Below, piece after piece: positions 8,793-17,213 of a stretch of DNA of 43,098 nt. A model generated the notes under the pieces. The model worked only from the letters and a program-made list of their open reading frames with translations, had not been told where the DNA came from and searched no databases. The first letter of the stretch is position 1, and the number at the start of each line of letters is the position of its first letter. The DNA is from an uncultured Lachnospiraceae bacterium (lineage in GTDB: Bacteria > Bacillota > Clostridia > Lachnospirales > Lachnospiraceae). The stretch is taken from NCBI GenBank assembly GCA_949840915.1, contig CATKXY010000022.1:1-43098 (forward strand). Reading direction: 5' to 3'. A program made the position numbers and the translations under genes.

Positions 8793-9731
8793 ATGGATAC
8801 ATTTATGGACAGGCTGGCACAGAAATTTACAGCGCAGGAGATGATCAAGGCGAATGCCGCGGCAGAGGCGGAAGAGCTGAACAGACTGCGGGAGCAGGTG
8901 CAGGAGTACACGGAATGTCTGGACCGCATGCAGCAGATCTGCGCGGAGATGGAGAGGACTTCTGAAGCAGCGAAGGGAAGGGTGGACGATGCCCGCCTGG
9001 ATACGGACGGACTGCGGGAGCAGCTCGTGGAGATATGGAAAAATGTACAGGATATGCAGGCGATGAAGCAGAACACTGCGGGAGAGCAGGATGAAGGTTC
9101 CCGCAGGCTGATCTCCGAGAAGCTCGACAGTATGAGAAGCGCACAGGATGCTCAGTTTGAGAATATCAGAGGGCTGCAGGCCGATCAGATAGAGGATATC
9201 AGGGGGCTGCAGGCTCAGCAGCTTGAGAGCATAAAGGGGCTGCAGGATGCGCAGCTGGAACGCATAAAAGGGCTGCAGCAGAACCAGATCAATGATCTCA
9301 GGGGTATGCAGGATGTGCAGGTTGAGGCCATAAAGAGTTCTATGGAGGATCAGCTTGACAGTATGCGCAGCATGGTGAAGGCTCAGGTCAGCGGTATCAA
9401 GAATGTGCAGGACGGACAGCTCGACAGTCTGCGCAGCGCGCTGGACGCGCAGAACAACACCTTGGCTGCAAAGCTTGGCGAGATGCAGACTAATCTGGAG
9501 ACGCAGCTTAACGGCTCCAATGATTTCATACACAAGGAGTGTGTGAAAGTGTACCGCAATGTCCAGGCTGTGGTGGGAGAGGAAAACAATAAGCAGAGCG
9601 ACAACCTGGAATATCTGATCAAGCCCATGACCGGCAAGATGAAGAGTCTGTTCAGTATCTCGGTGACTGCTCTGGTGTTTTCTCTGATCGGAGTGATTCT
9701 GCAGGTGCTGAGTCTGCTGCACATTTTTTAG
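8793..9731 (+). CDS. Membrane-anchored coiled-coil protein with hendecad repeats
   Basis: The start at 8793 follows AGGGGG; 312 residues. Residues 1-110 are helical and acidic. Residues 114-223 are ten consecutive 11-residue repeats of the form [I/L/M]-[R/K]-G-[L/M]-Q-x-x-Q-[L/I/V]-[E/D]-x, with hydrophobic residues fixed at repeat positions 1, 4 and 9. Eleven-residue periodicity gives a nearly straight or slightly right-handed coiled coil. The C terminus (about 286-312) is a single hydrophobic helix with only two residues after it, so this looks like a tail-anchored membrane protein with a cytoplasmic rod. No enzymatic motif is seen. The next gene begins 31 bases later and may be cotranscribed. 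Function is unknown; a scaffold or envelope-spacer role is only a guess. Confidence 0.8.
   Translation: MDTFMDRLAQKFTAQEMIKANAAAEAEELNRLREQVQEYTECLDRMQQICAEMERTSEAAKGRVDDARLDTDGLREQLVEIWKNVQDMQAMKQNTAGEQDEGSRRLISEKLDSMRSAQDAQFENIRGLQADQIEDIRGLQAQQLESIKGLQDAQLERIKGLQQNQINDLRGMQDVQVEAIKSSMEDQLDSMRSMVKAQVSGIKNVQDGQLDSLRSALDAQNNTLAAKLGEMQTNLETQLNGSNDFIHKECVKVYRNVQAVVGEENNKQSDNLEYLIKPMTGKMKSLFSISVTALVFSLIGVILQVLSLLHIF
9132..9461 (+). repeat. Ten in-frame 33-bp (11-residue) repeats
   Basis: The repeats encode residues 114-223 of the coiled-coil protein. They begin with 'MRSAQDAQFEN', followed by IRGLQADQIED, IRGLQAQQLES, IKGLQDAQLER, IKGLQQNQIND, LRGMQDVQVEA and four more degenerate units. The DNA copies are diverged, so the array is old rather than a recent slippage product. 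Confidence 0.85.
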
Positions 9732-9762
9732 AGTGTGACTTATATGGTAAAGGAGAGGCGGG

Positions 9763-10326
9763 ATGGCCAAGGAGATATGGAAACCGGGCAATATGCTTTA
9801 TCCGCTGCCGGTGGTTATGGTGAGCGTAGCTGACCGGGCGGGCAGAAATAATATTATCACACTGGCATGGGTCGGGACAGTCTGCTCTGATCCGCCCATG
9901 GTATCAATCTCTGTGAGACCGGAGAGATATTCATATGATATCCTGAAGGAAACCGGAGAGTTTGTGATCAATCTGACGACCAGGAGTCTGGCCTATGCCA
10001 CCGATTACTGCGGTGTAAAGAGCGGGCGGGATGTGGACAAGTTTCAGGAGATGAAGCTGACAGCGCTTCCGGCATCCAAGGTGAAGGCGCCGCTCATTGC
10101 AGAGAGTCCGGTGAATCTGGAGTGTGTTGTCAGTGAGGTGAAGCCGCTGGGGTCTCATGATATGTTTTTGGCTGAAGTGGTGGCTGTGCACGCGGACGAG
10201 CAGTACATGGATGAGAACCATAAGTTCTGTCTGGACAGGGCAGAGCCCATTGTGTACTCGCATGGAACTTATTTTGGCTGCGGAGAACAGCTGGGAACCT
10301 TCGGTTACAGTGTGCGTAAAAAATAG
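9763..10326 (+). CDS. Flavin reductase-like FMN-binding protein
   Basis: A 187-residue protein starting at an ATG after AGGAGAGG. The N-terminal segment has the flavin reductase-like split beta-barrel pattern: 'VSVADRAGRNNIITLAWVGTVCSDPPMVSISVRP' (shown in part) and a following 'YDILKETGEFVINLTT', typical of the DIM6/NTAB family that binds FMN. The substrate is not predictable. It lies 31 bases after the coiled-coil gene and ends at a strong terminator that it shares in space with the oppositely oriented dinB. Confidence 0.85.
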   Translation: MAKEIWKPGNMLYPLPVVMVSVADRAGRNNIITLAWVGTVCSDPPMVSISVRPERYSYDILKETGEFVINLTTRSLAYATDYCGVKSGRDVDKFQEMKLTALPASKVKAPLIAESPVNLECVVSEVKPLGSHDMFLAEVVAVHADEQYMDENHKFCLDRAEPIVYSHGTYFGCGEQLGTFGYSVRKK

Positions 10327-10345
10327 CGCTCGGAAATTAAGACAA

Positions 10346-11551
10346 TCACGGTTTGGGGGAGTCTAACAGACTCCCTCTTTTTATGGCATCTTTGCCATAG
10401 CGGGCACGAATGCTGTCCAGCGCGGCATCCAGCCTTTGCTGCTTCTCGGACTTAGGAGCTTCGTAGTCGAAGAGACATAGCTGTACCGGGGTGTCCTCCT
10501 CCACAAGCCTGGCGGCGCGCACTCCCAGAAGGCGGACAGGAGCGCCGTTCCAGAGTTCATCAAACAAAATGCAGGCATGACGGTAAATCACATCGGTGGA
10601 GGCTGTGGGAATATCCAGAACCATCTGATGCGACACGGATTGAAAGGTGCTGTATTTGATCTCGGTGCAGACTGACTCTGCCATACAGTGTGCGGACCGC
10701 AGGCGGATACCGACTGATTCGGACAGCTCCAGGAGCACTCTGTGTGCATCCTCTGCGGTGACTGCATCGTGGGAGAGCGTGGTAGAATTACCGATCCCCT
10801 TTGCTCTGGCCTGCGTGGTGATTACCGCGGAATCGTCTCGTCCGTTCGCATAATCCCACAGTGTCAGTCCGTGGCTTTTCAGATGGGCCTCCAAAATACC
10901 CGGGTCTGCACATGCCAGCTCGCCTATGGTACATATTCCCAGCTTTTTTAGAGTTTCCGCGCTGGAATGCCCGCAGGAAAACAGTTGTCCCACCGGGAGA
11001 GGCCAGAGCTTTTTTGCAATTTCACTGCTATAGAGCGTATGTACCAGATTGGGCTTTTTAAAATCGGAGGCCATCTTTGCCAGGACTTTCCTGTCGGAGA
11101 TACCGATATTGACGGTAAAACCGAATCTGGCGTACACGGAATCCTTGATGTGTGCTGCCGCTGCCTCCGGGGAGGAATATTTTGAGGAGATCGGGGTATA
11201 ATCCATATAGCATTCATCAATGCTGACCTGTTCCAGATCAGGGCAGATGTCAGCCAGAAAGTCTATGAGCTGTCTGCTGTACTCGTGATATCTGGCATGG
11301 TCGGGAGCTGCCGTCACCAGATTCGGGCATTTTCGGAAGGCATTGACCACTGGTTCACCGGTCCGGATGCCATAGGCTTTGGCGGGAATGGATTTGGCCA
11401 GGACTACTCCGTGACGTGTGGAGGTGTCGCCTCCCACGATCGAGGGAATCAGGCGCAGATCCACCTTGTCCCCGGCGGACAGGCGGTCCAGTGCGGTCCA
11501 GCTCAAAAATGCAGAATTTACATCGATATGAAAAATAATTTGTTCACTCAT
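10346..11551 (-). CDS. dinB: DNA polymerase IV (Y-family, DinB)
   Basis: The start at 11551 gives 401 residues beginning MSEQIIFHIDVNSAF. The upstream extension to 11626 has no family similarity, and no strong ribosome binding site is seen at either position. Y-family features are the metal-binding DVNSAF near the N terminus, SIDECYMDYT with the catalytic Asp-Glu pair, and the little-finger domain in the last third. It performs error-prone translesion synthesis. The last codons overlap the hairpin that terminates the flavin-reductase gene from the other strand. No LexA box is evident upstream. Confidence 0.92.
   Translation of the reverse strand: MSEQIIFHIDVNSAFLSWTALDRLSAGDKVDLRLIPSIVGGDTSTRHGVVLAKSIPAKAYGIRTGEPVVNAFRKCPNLVTAAPDHARYHEYSRQLIDFLADICPDLEQVSIDECYMDYTPISSKYSSPEAAAAHIKDSVYARFGFTVNIGISDRKVLAKMASDFKKPNLVHTLYSSEIAKKLWPLPVGQLFSCGHSSAETLKKLGICTIGELACADPGILEAHLKSHGLTLWDYANGRDDSAVITTQARAKGIGNSTTLSHDAVTAEDAHRVLLELSESVGIRLRSAHCMAESVCTEIKYSTFQSVSHQMVLDIPTASTDVIYRHACILFDELWNGAPVRLLGVRAARLVEEDTPVQLCLFDYEAPKSEKQQRLDAALDSIRARYGKDAIKRGSLLDSPKP
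10357..10382 (+). terminator. Terminator of the flavin reductase gene, inside the dinB 3' end
   Basis: GGGAGTCT (10357-10364) pairs with AGACTCCC (10368-10375) across an AAC loop, followed by TCTTTTT. The hairpin lies within the C-terminal codons of dinB on the opposite strand. Confidence 0.85.
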
Positions 11552-11579
11552 AACATCAGTATAACCTGAAAATAATTGC

Positions 11580-11608
11580 TTTACAAGCTGTACAAATATT
11601 GATAGAAT
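11580..11608 (+). promoter_or_regulatory. Promoter of the M23 peptidase gene
   Basis: TTTACA (11580-11585) and TAGAAT (11603-11608) are separated by 17 bases. The predicted transcript starts near 11615, leaving a leader of about 45 bases. Confidence 0.55.
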
Positions 11609-11628
11609 AAAAATGTTTAGTCGCAAAG

Positions 11629-11645
11629 TGTTACAAAATTGTTAC
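11629..11645 (+). promoter_or_regulatory. WalR-like box TGTTAC-N5-TGTTAC
   Basis: Two identical hexamers at 11629-11634 and 11640-11645, separated by AAAAT, fit the TGTWAH-N5-TGTWAH site known for the WalR (YycF) response regulator of Bacillus subtilis. The site lies between the predicted transcription start and the start codon of a cell-wall peptidase, the class of gene WalR controls. A box downstream of the promoter would favour repression; this is inference. Confidence 0.5.
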
Positions 11646-11660
11646 AGAGGAATAATCCGA

Positions 11661-13229
11661 ATGAATTTTCTGACGAGAAATATGAAATATACATATGTAA
11701 AAATGACTTTTCTGACCTTCTTTGTGTGTATGCTGTTTCTGGATGGTTATCAGGGCTTTGTCTCCGACGGAGAGAATTATTTCCATATTGAACTGAACGG
11801 CGTGGAGATCGGAGCCGCCGCGGACGGGGAGACAGCGGAAAGGCTGCTGGTGGAGGCCCGCAGAGAGATTGCGGAGCAGAATGAGGGTCTTACGTTTATC
11901 GATGCGGATATGACCGTGCGTGGAGAGGAAGTTCTCTGGGGAAGACTGGACCGGGAGGAGACTTTGCAGTCGCGTATGGGCGAAGTGCTGCAGCAGAGCA
12001 TCAGGGAGACCATGCACCGCTCCTACACGCTGAAGGTAAACGAATATATCGTCAATCTCGGCAGCGCCGGGGAGGTGCAGCAGCTCTTGCAGGCAGCGGT
12101 AGACAAATATGACGAGGATAAGCTCTTCGGCGTGGAACTGATCCGGGACACGGGCAGAGAGCTGGGCGCGCTGACGGCGCGGGTGACCAGGCAGGAGGAA
12201 GCGGACCGGGAACAGAAAACGGAGTTTGTGGCTGCGGGTGTGGAGACCGTCATGGCACAGATCGGAGATGAAATCTATGACGGCAGAGAAAAGAGCTTTG
12301 AGGATTATGAGCTGGGTGTAAAGACCATGAATTTTGCCGAGGAAGTGGAGATTGTGGAAGCCTATCTGCCGGAGAGTCAGCTCTCCACATTGGAGCAGGC
12401 GGTGGACGAGGTGATCAAGGAGCAGGAAACCGTGGGAGAGTATACGATCGTGCCGGGAGACACGCTCTCAGAGATTACCATTAAAGTGAATATCCCCATG
12501 GACAAGATACTGGAGCTTAACAGCGACAAGCTGAGCGATGAGAATTCTACGATCCGCGCGGGAGACACGCTGATCATCACCGTGCCGGAGCCGGAGCTTT
12601 CCGTGGAGCGCATGGAGGAGAATTATTACGAAGAGATTTATGATGCGGACATCATTTATATCGACAATAATGACTGGTATACCACCCAGACCGTGGTGCA
12701 CCGGCAGCCCTCTGCCGGCTTCCGCAAAATCGTGGCGGATGTGCGTTATCTGAATGACAAAGAGGTATCCCGGGAGATTTTGAAAGAAGAGATCACTCAG
12801 GAGGCCGTGGCTAAGATCGTGGAACGGGGTACCAAGATTCCGCCCACCTATATCCGTCCGATCTCCGGCGGACGCCAGACCTCCGGATTCGGCAGGCGCA
12901 GCGCACCGAAAAAGGGCGCAAGCACCTATCACAAGGGTGTGGACTGGGCTGTGCCCACAGGAACGTCGGTATATGCGTCCTGCGGCGGTACGGTGGCCAA
13001 GGCCGGCTGGGGCAGCGGCTATGGCTATGTGGTCTATATTAATCATGAGGACGGCAGACAGACCAGGTACGGACATTTGTCCAAGGTGCTGGTGAAGTCC
13101 GGTCAGAGCGTGAAACAGGGCGAGAGGATCGCACTGAGCGGCAATACGGGCATCAGTACAGGGCCTCATCTGCATTTCGAGATCCTCATAAACGGCAGCC
13201 AGGTGAACCCGCTGAAATATTTAAATTAA
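11661..13229 (+). CDS. Secreted LysM-G5-M23 peptidoglycan endopeptidase
   Basis: The start at 11661 follows AGAGGAA; an upstream in-frame ATG at 11613 has no ribosome binding site and would sit at the transcription start. The 522-residue protein has an N-terminal hydrophobic segment (about residues 13-28) acting as signal or anchor. A LysM domain follows in the middle (YTIVPGDTLSEI to AGDTLIIT), then a G5-like domain, then a C-terminal M23 (lysostaphin-type) peptidase. The M23 zinc ligands are visible: the His and Asp of HKGVDW and the histidine pair in GPHLHFE. It should cleave peptide cross-links in peptidoglycan outside the membrane. It precedes murA but has its own promoter and a WalR-like box. 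Confidence 0.9.
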   Translation: MNFLTRNMKYTYVKMTFLTFFVCMLFLDGYQGFVSDGENYFHIELNGVEIGAAADGETAERLLVEARREIAEQNEGLTFIDADMTVRGEEVLWGRLDREETLQSRMGEVLQQSIRETMHRSYTLKVNEYIVNLGSAGEVQQLLQAAVDKYDEDKLFGVELIRDTGRELGALTARVTRQEEADREQKTEFVAAGVETVMAQIGDEIYDGREKSFEDYELGVKTMNFAEEVEIVEAYLPESQLSTLEQAVDEVIKEQETVGEYTIVPGDTLSEITIKVNIPMDKILELNSDKLSDENSTIRAGDTLIITVPEPELSVERMEENYYEEIYDADIIYIDNNDWYTTQTVVHRQPSAGFRKIVADVRYLNDKEVSREILKEEITQEAVAKIVERGTKIPPTYIRPISGGRQTSGFGRRSAPKKGASTYHKGVDWAVPTGTSVYASCGGTVAKAGWGSGYGYVVYINHEDGRQTRYGHLSKVLVKSGQSVKQGERIALSGNTGISTGPHLHFEILINGSQVNPLKYLN

Positions 13230-13302
13230 ATAAATTGAGTAAAAATGAAGTGAAATGAAAGCATGAGAAAAGCATCATTATGGCATCAGAACATGCATTC
13301 TA

Positions 13303-13331
13303 TTTACAAATGCGCCAAAATATGGTATAAA
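13303..13331 (+). promoter_or_regulatory. Promoter of murA
   Basis: TTTACA (13303-13308) and TATAAA (13326-13331) are 17 bases apart, with a TGn extension before the -10. The gene starts 80 bases later. Confidence 0.6.
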
Positions 13332-13411
13332 GCTTGTTAAGGTATAGTAGATAATGTATTTGGGATAATAATTTTCATAAAGCAGATAACCTGAACATGA
13401 GGTAAGTATAA

Positions 13412-14704
13412 ATGGAACAATACGCGGTTAAAGGCGGAAATCCATTGGTCGGTGAAGTTGAAATAGGGGGGGCTAAAAATGCGGCGCTTCCTATTCTTGC
13501 CGCATCCGTGATGACGGATGAGACAGTGTATATAGAAAACATGCCGGATGTGAGGGACACAAATGTTTTGTTGTCCGCAATGGAGGGCATCGGCGTGCTG
13601 ATGCGGCAGGAGGGCAGACACAAAGTCGTGCTGAATGCCGCCAATATCAACAATACCGAAGTAGTGGACGAGCGTCTCAAAAAAATCAGAGCTTCTTACT
13701 ATTTGATAGGGGCATTGTTGGGCAAGTATAAACAGGCGGAGGTGGTGCTCCCCGGCGGCTGCGATATCGGCAGCCGGGCTATCGACCAGCATATCAAGGG
13801 CTTCGAGGCTCTTGGGGCAAAGGTGGTCATCGAGCACGGTCTCATCAAGACCAGCGCGGAGCGTCTGGTGGGAAGTCATATTTATATGGATGTGGTCAGT
13901 GTGGGCGCGACGATCAATGTCATGATGGCAGCGACCATGGCGGAGGGCAAGACTGTCATTGAGAATGCCGCCAAGGAGCCCCATGTGGTGGATCTGGCTA
14001 ATTTCTTAAACAGTATGGGCGCCAATATCAAAGGCGCGGGTACCGATGTGATCCGCATCAAGGGTGTGAGCAGACTTCATGGCACAGAGTATGCGATCAT
14101 CCCTGATCAGATCGAGGCCGGAACCTTTATGTTTGCCGCAGCAGTGACCAAGGGAGATGTGACTGTTAAAAATGTCATTACCAAGCATTTGGAATCCATC
14201 ACGGCCAAGCTTCTTGAGATCGGCTGTGAGGTGAAGGAGGCGGATGACTGTGTCCGCGTGGTGGCCTCCAAGCCGCTGCACCATACGCAGGTAAAGACAC
14301 TGCCCTATCCCGGCTTTCCCACGGATATGCAGCCGCAGATCGCTGTGACGCTTGCACTGTCCCAGGGAACCAGCATTGTGACGGAGAGTATCTTTGAAAA
14401 TCGTTTTAAATATGTGGACGAGCTTACCCGCATGGGCGCAAATATCAAAGTAGAAGGCAATATCGCCATCATAAACGGCGTACCCAAATACACGGGAGCA
14501 AGCATTTCCGCGCCGGATCTCAGAGCAGGAGCGGCGCTGGTGCTGGCGGCACTGGCGGCGGAGGGTTACAGCACTGTGGACGATATCCGTTATATTGAGA
14601 GAGGGTATGAGGATTTTCATCTGAAGCTGCAGTCTCTGGGGGCTCAGATCGAGCTCATTGAGACGGAGCGCGACTTTCAGAAATTCAAGCTCAAGACCGG
14701 TTAA
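13412..14704 (+). CDS. murA: UDP-N-acetylglucosamine 1-carboxyvinyltransferase
   Basis: A 430-residue enzyme that transfers enolpyruvate from PEP to UDP-GlcNAc, the first committed step of peptidoglycan synthesis in the cytoplasm. The start ATG follows GAGGTAAG. The N terminus has the EPT-family pattern NPLVGEVEIGGAKNAALPI, and the active-site loop reads PGGCDIG with the catalytic Cys117 present, so the enzyme should be fosfomycin-sensitive (Cys-to-Asp variants are resistant). A GTDVIRI strand and a GAALVLAALAAEG segment near the C terminus also fit. It follows a peptidoglycan peptidase, which gives a small wall-synthesis and wall-remodelling neighbourhood. Confidence 0.96.
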   Translation: MEQYAVKGGNPLVGEVEIGGAKNAALPILAASVMTDETVYIENMPDVRDTNVLLSAMEGIGVLMRQEGRHKVVLNAANINNTEVVDERLKKIRASYYLIGALLGKYKQAEVVLPGGCDIGSRAIDQHIKGFEALGAKVVIEHGLIKTSAERLVGSHIYMDVVSVGATINVMMAATMAEGKTVIENAAKEPHVVDLANFLNSMGANIKGAGTDVIRIKGVSRLHGTEYAIIPDQIEAGTFMFAAAVTKGDVTVKNVITKHLESITAKLLEIGCEVKEADDCVRVVASKPLHHTQVKTLPYPGFPTDMQPQIAVTLALSQGTSIVTESIFENRFKYVDELTRMGANIKVEGNIAIINGVPKYTGASISAPDLRAGAALVLAALAAEGYSTVDDIRYIERGYEDFHLKLQSLGAQIELIETERDFQKFKLKTG

Positions 14705-14710
14705 AACGGC

Positions 14711-14739
14711 TTGACAGCAGCGCTGCTTCATAGTATATT
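14711..14739 (+). promoter_or_regulatory. Promoter of the riboswitch-metK-merR unit
   Basis: A consensus TTGACA (14711-14716) and TATATT (14734-14739) are separated by 17 bases. The spacer overlaps a 12-base perfect palindrome, AGCAGCGCTGCT (14716-14727). Confidence 0.75.
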
Positions 14740-14763
14740 AACTATAACAACCGAATAATTTTT

Positions 14764-14878
14764 CTCTTATTCAGAGTGGTGGAGATACATAGGATCGATG
14801 AAGCCACGGCAACCCCTTAATGGAAGGTGCCCACCTGAGCGAGCAAATCCTGCCGAGAGGCAGGTCGAACAATAAGAG
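14764..14878 (+). promoter_or_regulatory. SAM-I (S-box) riboswitch
   Basis: An eight-base P1 stem, CTCTTATT (14764-14771) with AATAAGAG (14871-14878), closes an element with the conserved S-box blocks: an AGAGTGGTGGAG-type segment, GATGAAGCC, CGGCAACC, GGTGCCCACC and a P4-like hairpin CCTGCCGAGAGGCAGG. Together with the hairpin at 14901 it fits a transcription-attenuation switch that turns metK off when S-adenosylmethionine is plentiful. A metK gene directly downstream confirms the context. Confidence 0.95.
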
Positions 14879-14900
14879 GATTTGACTATTGAAAATGGCA

Positions 14901-14927
14901 GGTCCGCTTATGTGAGCGGACCTTCTT
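14901..14927 (+). terminator. Attenuator hairpin of the SAM riboswitch
   Basis: GGTCCGCT (14901-14908) pairs with AGCGGACC (14915-14922), followed by a short T-rich run. It is the expression platform of the riboswitch. A second small hairpin, TATCCC/GGGATA (14971-14991), lies just before the metK ribosome binding site. Confidence 0.8.
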
Positions 14928-15005
14928 ATATTGCAGTTATTACAGCTATGACGGTTCATATTACAAATTTTATCCCGCTGACGGTGGGATAGACAGGAGG
15001 AAAAC

Positions 15006-16199
15006 ATGGAAAAGCATTTATTTACTTCAGAATCCGTTACAGAGGGACATCCCGATAAAATCTGTGACGCTGTCTCGGACGCCGTGCTGGATGCGCTGAT
15101 GGAGCAGGACCCCTTCAGCCGTGTGGCATGTGAGACTTGTATCAACACCGGGTTTGTGATGGTGATGGGAGAGGTGACCACCAAGGCCAATATTGATATC
15201 CCTGCCATCGTGAGGAAGACCGTGACGGAGATCGGTTATGACGATTCCGAAAAAGGCTTTGACGGCAACACCTGCGCGGTGATGGTGTCTTTGGACAAGC
15301 AGTCTCCCGACATTGCCATGGGCGTGGACAAGGCTCTGGAGGCAAAACAGGGCGAGGCAGGTATGACAGACGACCAGCTGGCAGCCATCGGCGCGGGCGA
15401 TCAGGGTATGATGTTTGGCTATGCAAGCAATGAGACCGAGGAATACATGCCCTATGCCATCGCACTGGCACATAAGCTTACCGCAAAGCTTACCGAGGTG
15501 CGCAAGAACGGTACACTTCCCTATCTTCGGGCCGACGGCAAGAGTCAGGTGACCGTGGAGTATGACGAGAACGGCAGACCGGCCCGTCTGGAGGCAGTGG
15601 TACTCTCCACTCAGCACGACGCAAAGGTGAGCCAGGAACAGATACATGAGGACGTGAAGCGGTATATCTTTGATGAGGTGCTGCCTCAGGATATGATTGA
15701 CGGAAACACCAAGTTCTTTATCAATCCCACAGGACGCTTTGTCATCGGCGGCCCTGCAGGGGACAGCGGTCTTACGGGGCGCAAGATCATTGTGGACACC
15801 TACGGTGGTTATGCCCGTCACGGCGGCGGCGCATTCTCCGGCAAGGACTGCACCAAGGTAGACAGAAGCGCTGCCTATGCCGCCCGCTATGTGGCGAAAA
15901 ATATCGTGGCTGCAGGTCTCGCGGACAAGTGTGAGATTCAGCTCTCCTATGCCATCGGTGTGGCACATCCCACCTCGATCATGGTGGATACTTATGGAAC
16001 AGGAAAGGTCGGGGACGAGAAGCTGGTGGAGATCATCCGCGAGAACTTTGATCTGAGACCTGCGGGCATAATTAAGATGCTGGATCTGAGAAGACCTATT
16101 TACAGGGCTACTGCAAGCTATGGACATTTTGGCCGCACGGATGTGGAGCTTCCCTGGGAGAAGCTGGATAAGACGGAGCAGCTGAAGAGCTATCTGTGA
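15006..16199 (+). CDS. metK: S-adenosylmethionine synthetase
   Basis: A 397-residue enzyme that makes S-adenosylmethionine from methionine and ATP. The start follows ACAGGAGG. Motifs are the N-terminal [16 protein letters not shown] with the catalytic His, [12 protein letters not shown], and the glycine-rich loop [16 protein letters not shown]. Its expression should be set by the SAM riboswitch in the leader. A MerR-family gene follows seven bases after the stop, so the two are cotranscribed and both under riboswitch control. Confidence 0.97.
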   Translation: MEKHLFTSESVTEGHPDKICDAVSDAVLDALMEQDPFSRVACETCINTGFVMVMGEVTTKANIDIPAIVRKTVTEIGYDDSEKGFDGNTCAVMVSLDKQSPDIAMGVDKALEAKQGEAGMTDDQLAAIGAGDQGMMFGYASNETEEYMPYAIALAHKLTAKLTEVRKNGTLPYLRADGKSQVTVEYDENGRPARLEAVVLSTQHDAKVSQEQIHEDVKRYIFDEVLPQDMIDGNTKFFINPTGRFVIGGPAGDSGLTGRKIIVDTYGGYARHGGGAFSGKDCTKVDRSAAYAARYVAKNIVAAGLADKCEIQLSYAIGVAHPTSIMVDTYGTGKVGDEKLVEIIRENFDLRPAGIIKMLDLRRPIYRATASYGHFGRTDVELPWEKLDKTEQLKSYL

Positions 16200-16206
16200 G
16201 GAGATA

Positions 16207-17046
16207 ATGGAGTATACCACAAATGATTTGTCCAGAATATTAGACGTGTCCACCAACACCATCAGGCGGTTTGAGGAAAAGGGATATCTGAACGCTATAC
16301 GGAATACGGAGAACGGCTATCGGCAGTTTGACAGTTCCGACGTGGAGAAGCTGATGTATGTTGGCAAATATCGAAGAGTCGGTTTCGGTCACAAGGATAT
16401 TGTGGATCTTTTGCAACAGGATATCGACAGTGCAAGGAAGTTTTTGGTAGAGCGAAAGGCCCGGCTGGACGCTCAGATCGCGGAGTATAAAGCGTTGAGT
16501 CATATGCTGAAGGATGATATAGCCCTGATCAAGCGCATCCGTGAATACGGTTCTGACCTGTTCGAGCTGGAGTGCAGCCCCTTTCATTATGTGCTCTATC
16601 AAAGACGGGGAGCGCTGTGTACGGAAGGGACTCAGGGAAGAGAGCTGCATAGCTTCTTGTCTATATGCCCCGAATATGAGTATATTTATCTGTTCGACCG
16701 GGAGGATGTCAAGGCACGAAATCTTATATGGAGTGCCGGAGTGGCTGCGAATCAACTGGTAACGGGAAAATATAATGTGGATACGCCGGTGGAAGCCTAT
16801 GAACAGCATTTATGTCTGATGCGTTTTGTGCGTGTGCCTTTGGATATTTTGAACGAAGCGCAGATGACGTCGGCCGAGTTGAAGAAACGGCTGTTTGATG
16901 ACTTTTCGGATTATATGGATGGGCATGGTTATGTGCCGGCGGGAGATATGCTGGCTTTGAAGATTGGATTTTCCAGGGAGGAAGATCAGGAGTGGCAATA
17001 TCTCCTGATCCATTTCCCGGTGGATAAAATACAGGAACAGGCTTAG
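16207..17046 (+). CDS. MerR-family transcriptional regulator
   Basis: A 279-residue protein with GAGGAG ahead of the ATG. Residues 1-70 form a MerR-type winged helix-turn-helix (YTTNDLSRILDVSTNTIRRFEEKGYL, shown in part; then NGYRQFDSSDVEKL). A helical dimerisation segment follows at about 80-110. The C-terminal 170 residues are an effector-binding-like domain with aromatic residues, similar in style to BmrR/GyrI-type sensors, without the cysteines of metal-sensing MerR proteins. The gene is cotranscribed with metK and thus probably responds to S-adenosylmethionine level through the riboswitch. Its ligand and targets are unknown. Confidence 0.85.
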   Translation: MEYTTNDLSRILDVSTNTIRRFEEKGYLNAIRNTENGYRQFDSSDVEKLMYVGKYRRVGFGHKDIVDLLQQDIDSARKFLVERKARLDAQIAEYKALSHMLKDDIALIKRIREYGSDLFELECSPFHYVLYQRRGALCTEGTQGRELHSFLSICPEYEYIYLFDREDVKARNLIWSAGVAANQLVTGKYNVDTPVEAYEQHLCLMRFVRVPLDILNEAQMTSAELKKRLFDDFSDYMDGHGYVPAGDMLALKIGFSREEDQEWQYLLIHFPVDKIQEQA

Positions 17047-17066
17047 TGTGTTGAACGAAATAGGAT

Positions 17067-17108
17067 AAAGGCGCTTGGCATTTTTTACAATGCTGACTGC
17101 CTTTTTTT
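17067..17108 (+). terminator. Terminator of metK-merR
   Basis: AAAGGC (17067-17072) pairs with GCCTTT (17099-17104), with an inner GCATT/AATGC pairing and an internal loop, followed by a run of T. Confidence 0.75.
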
Positions 17109-17213
17109 GTTGGTTTTTTTCATAAATATTAGTTGACCCTGACACTGTGTAATACTTTAAGATTTGAATTAAGAGAAGTATCTATTTTATTCAGCAAATC
17201 AGGAGGGTTAACA

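Noticed and set aside
15027..16262. 411-codon open frame on the minus strand opposite metK
   Set aside because: It mirrors a certain gene (metK), lacks a ribosome binding site and has no recognisable motif; long antisense frames are expected opposite GC-biased coding DNA.
17133..17163. TTGACC with TTTAAG or TAAGAT as promoter of the giant gene
   Set aside because: The -10 candidates are weak and the spacing to the better one is 19 bases; not firm enough to list as a feature.
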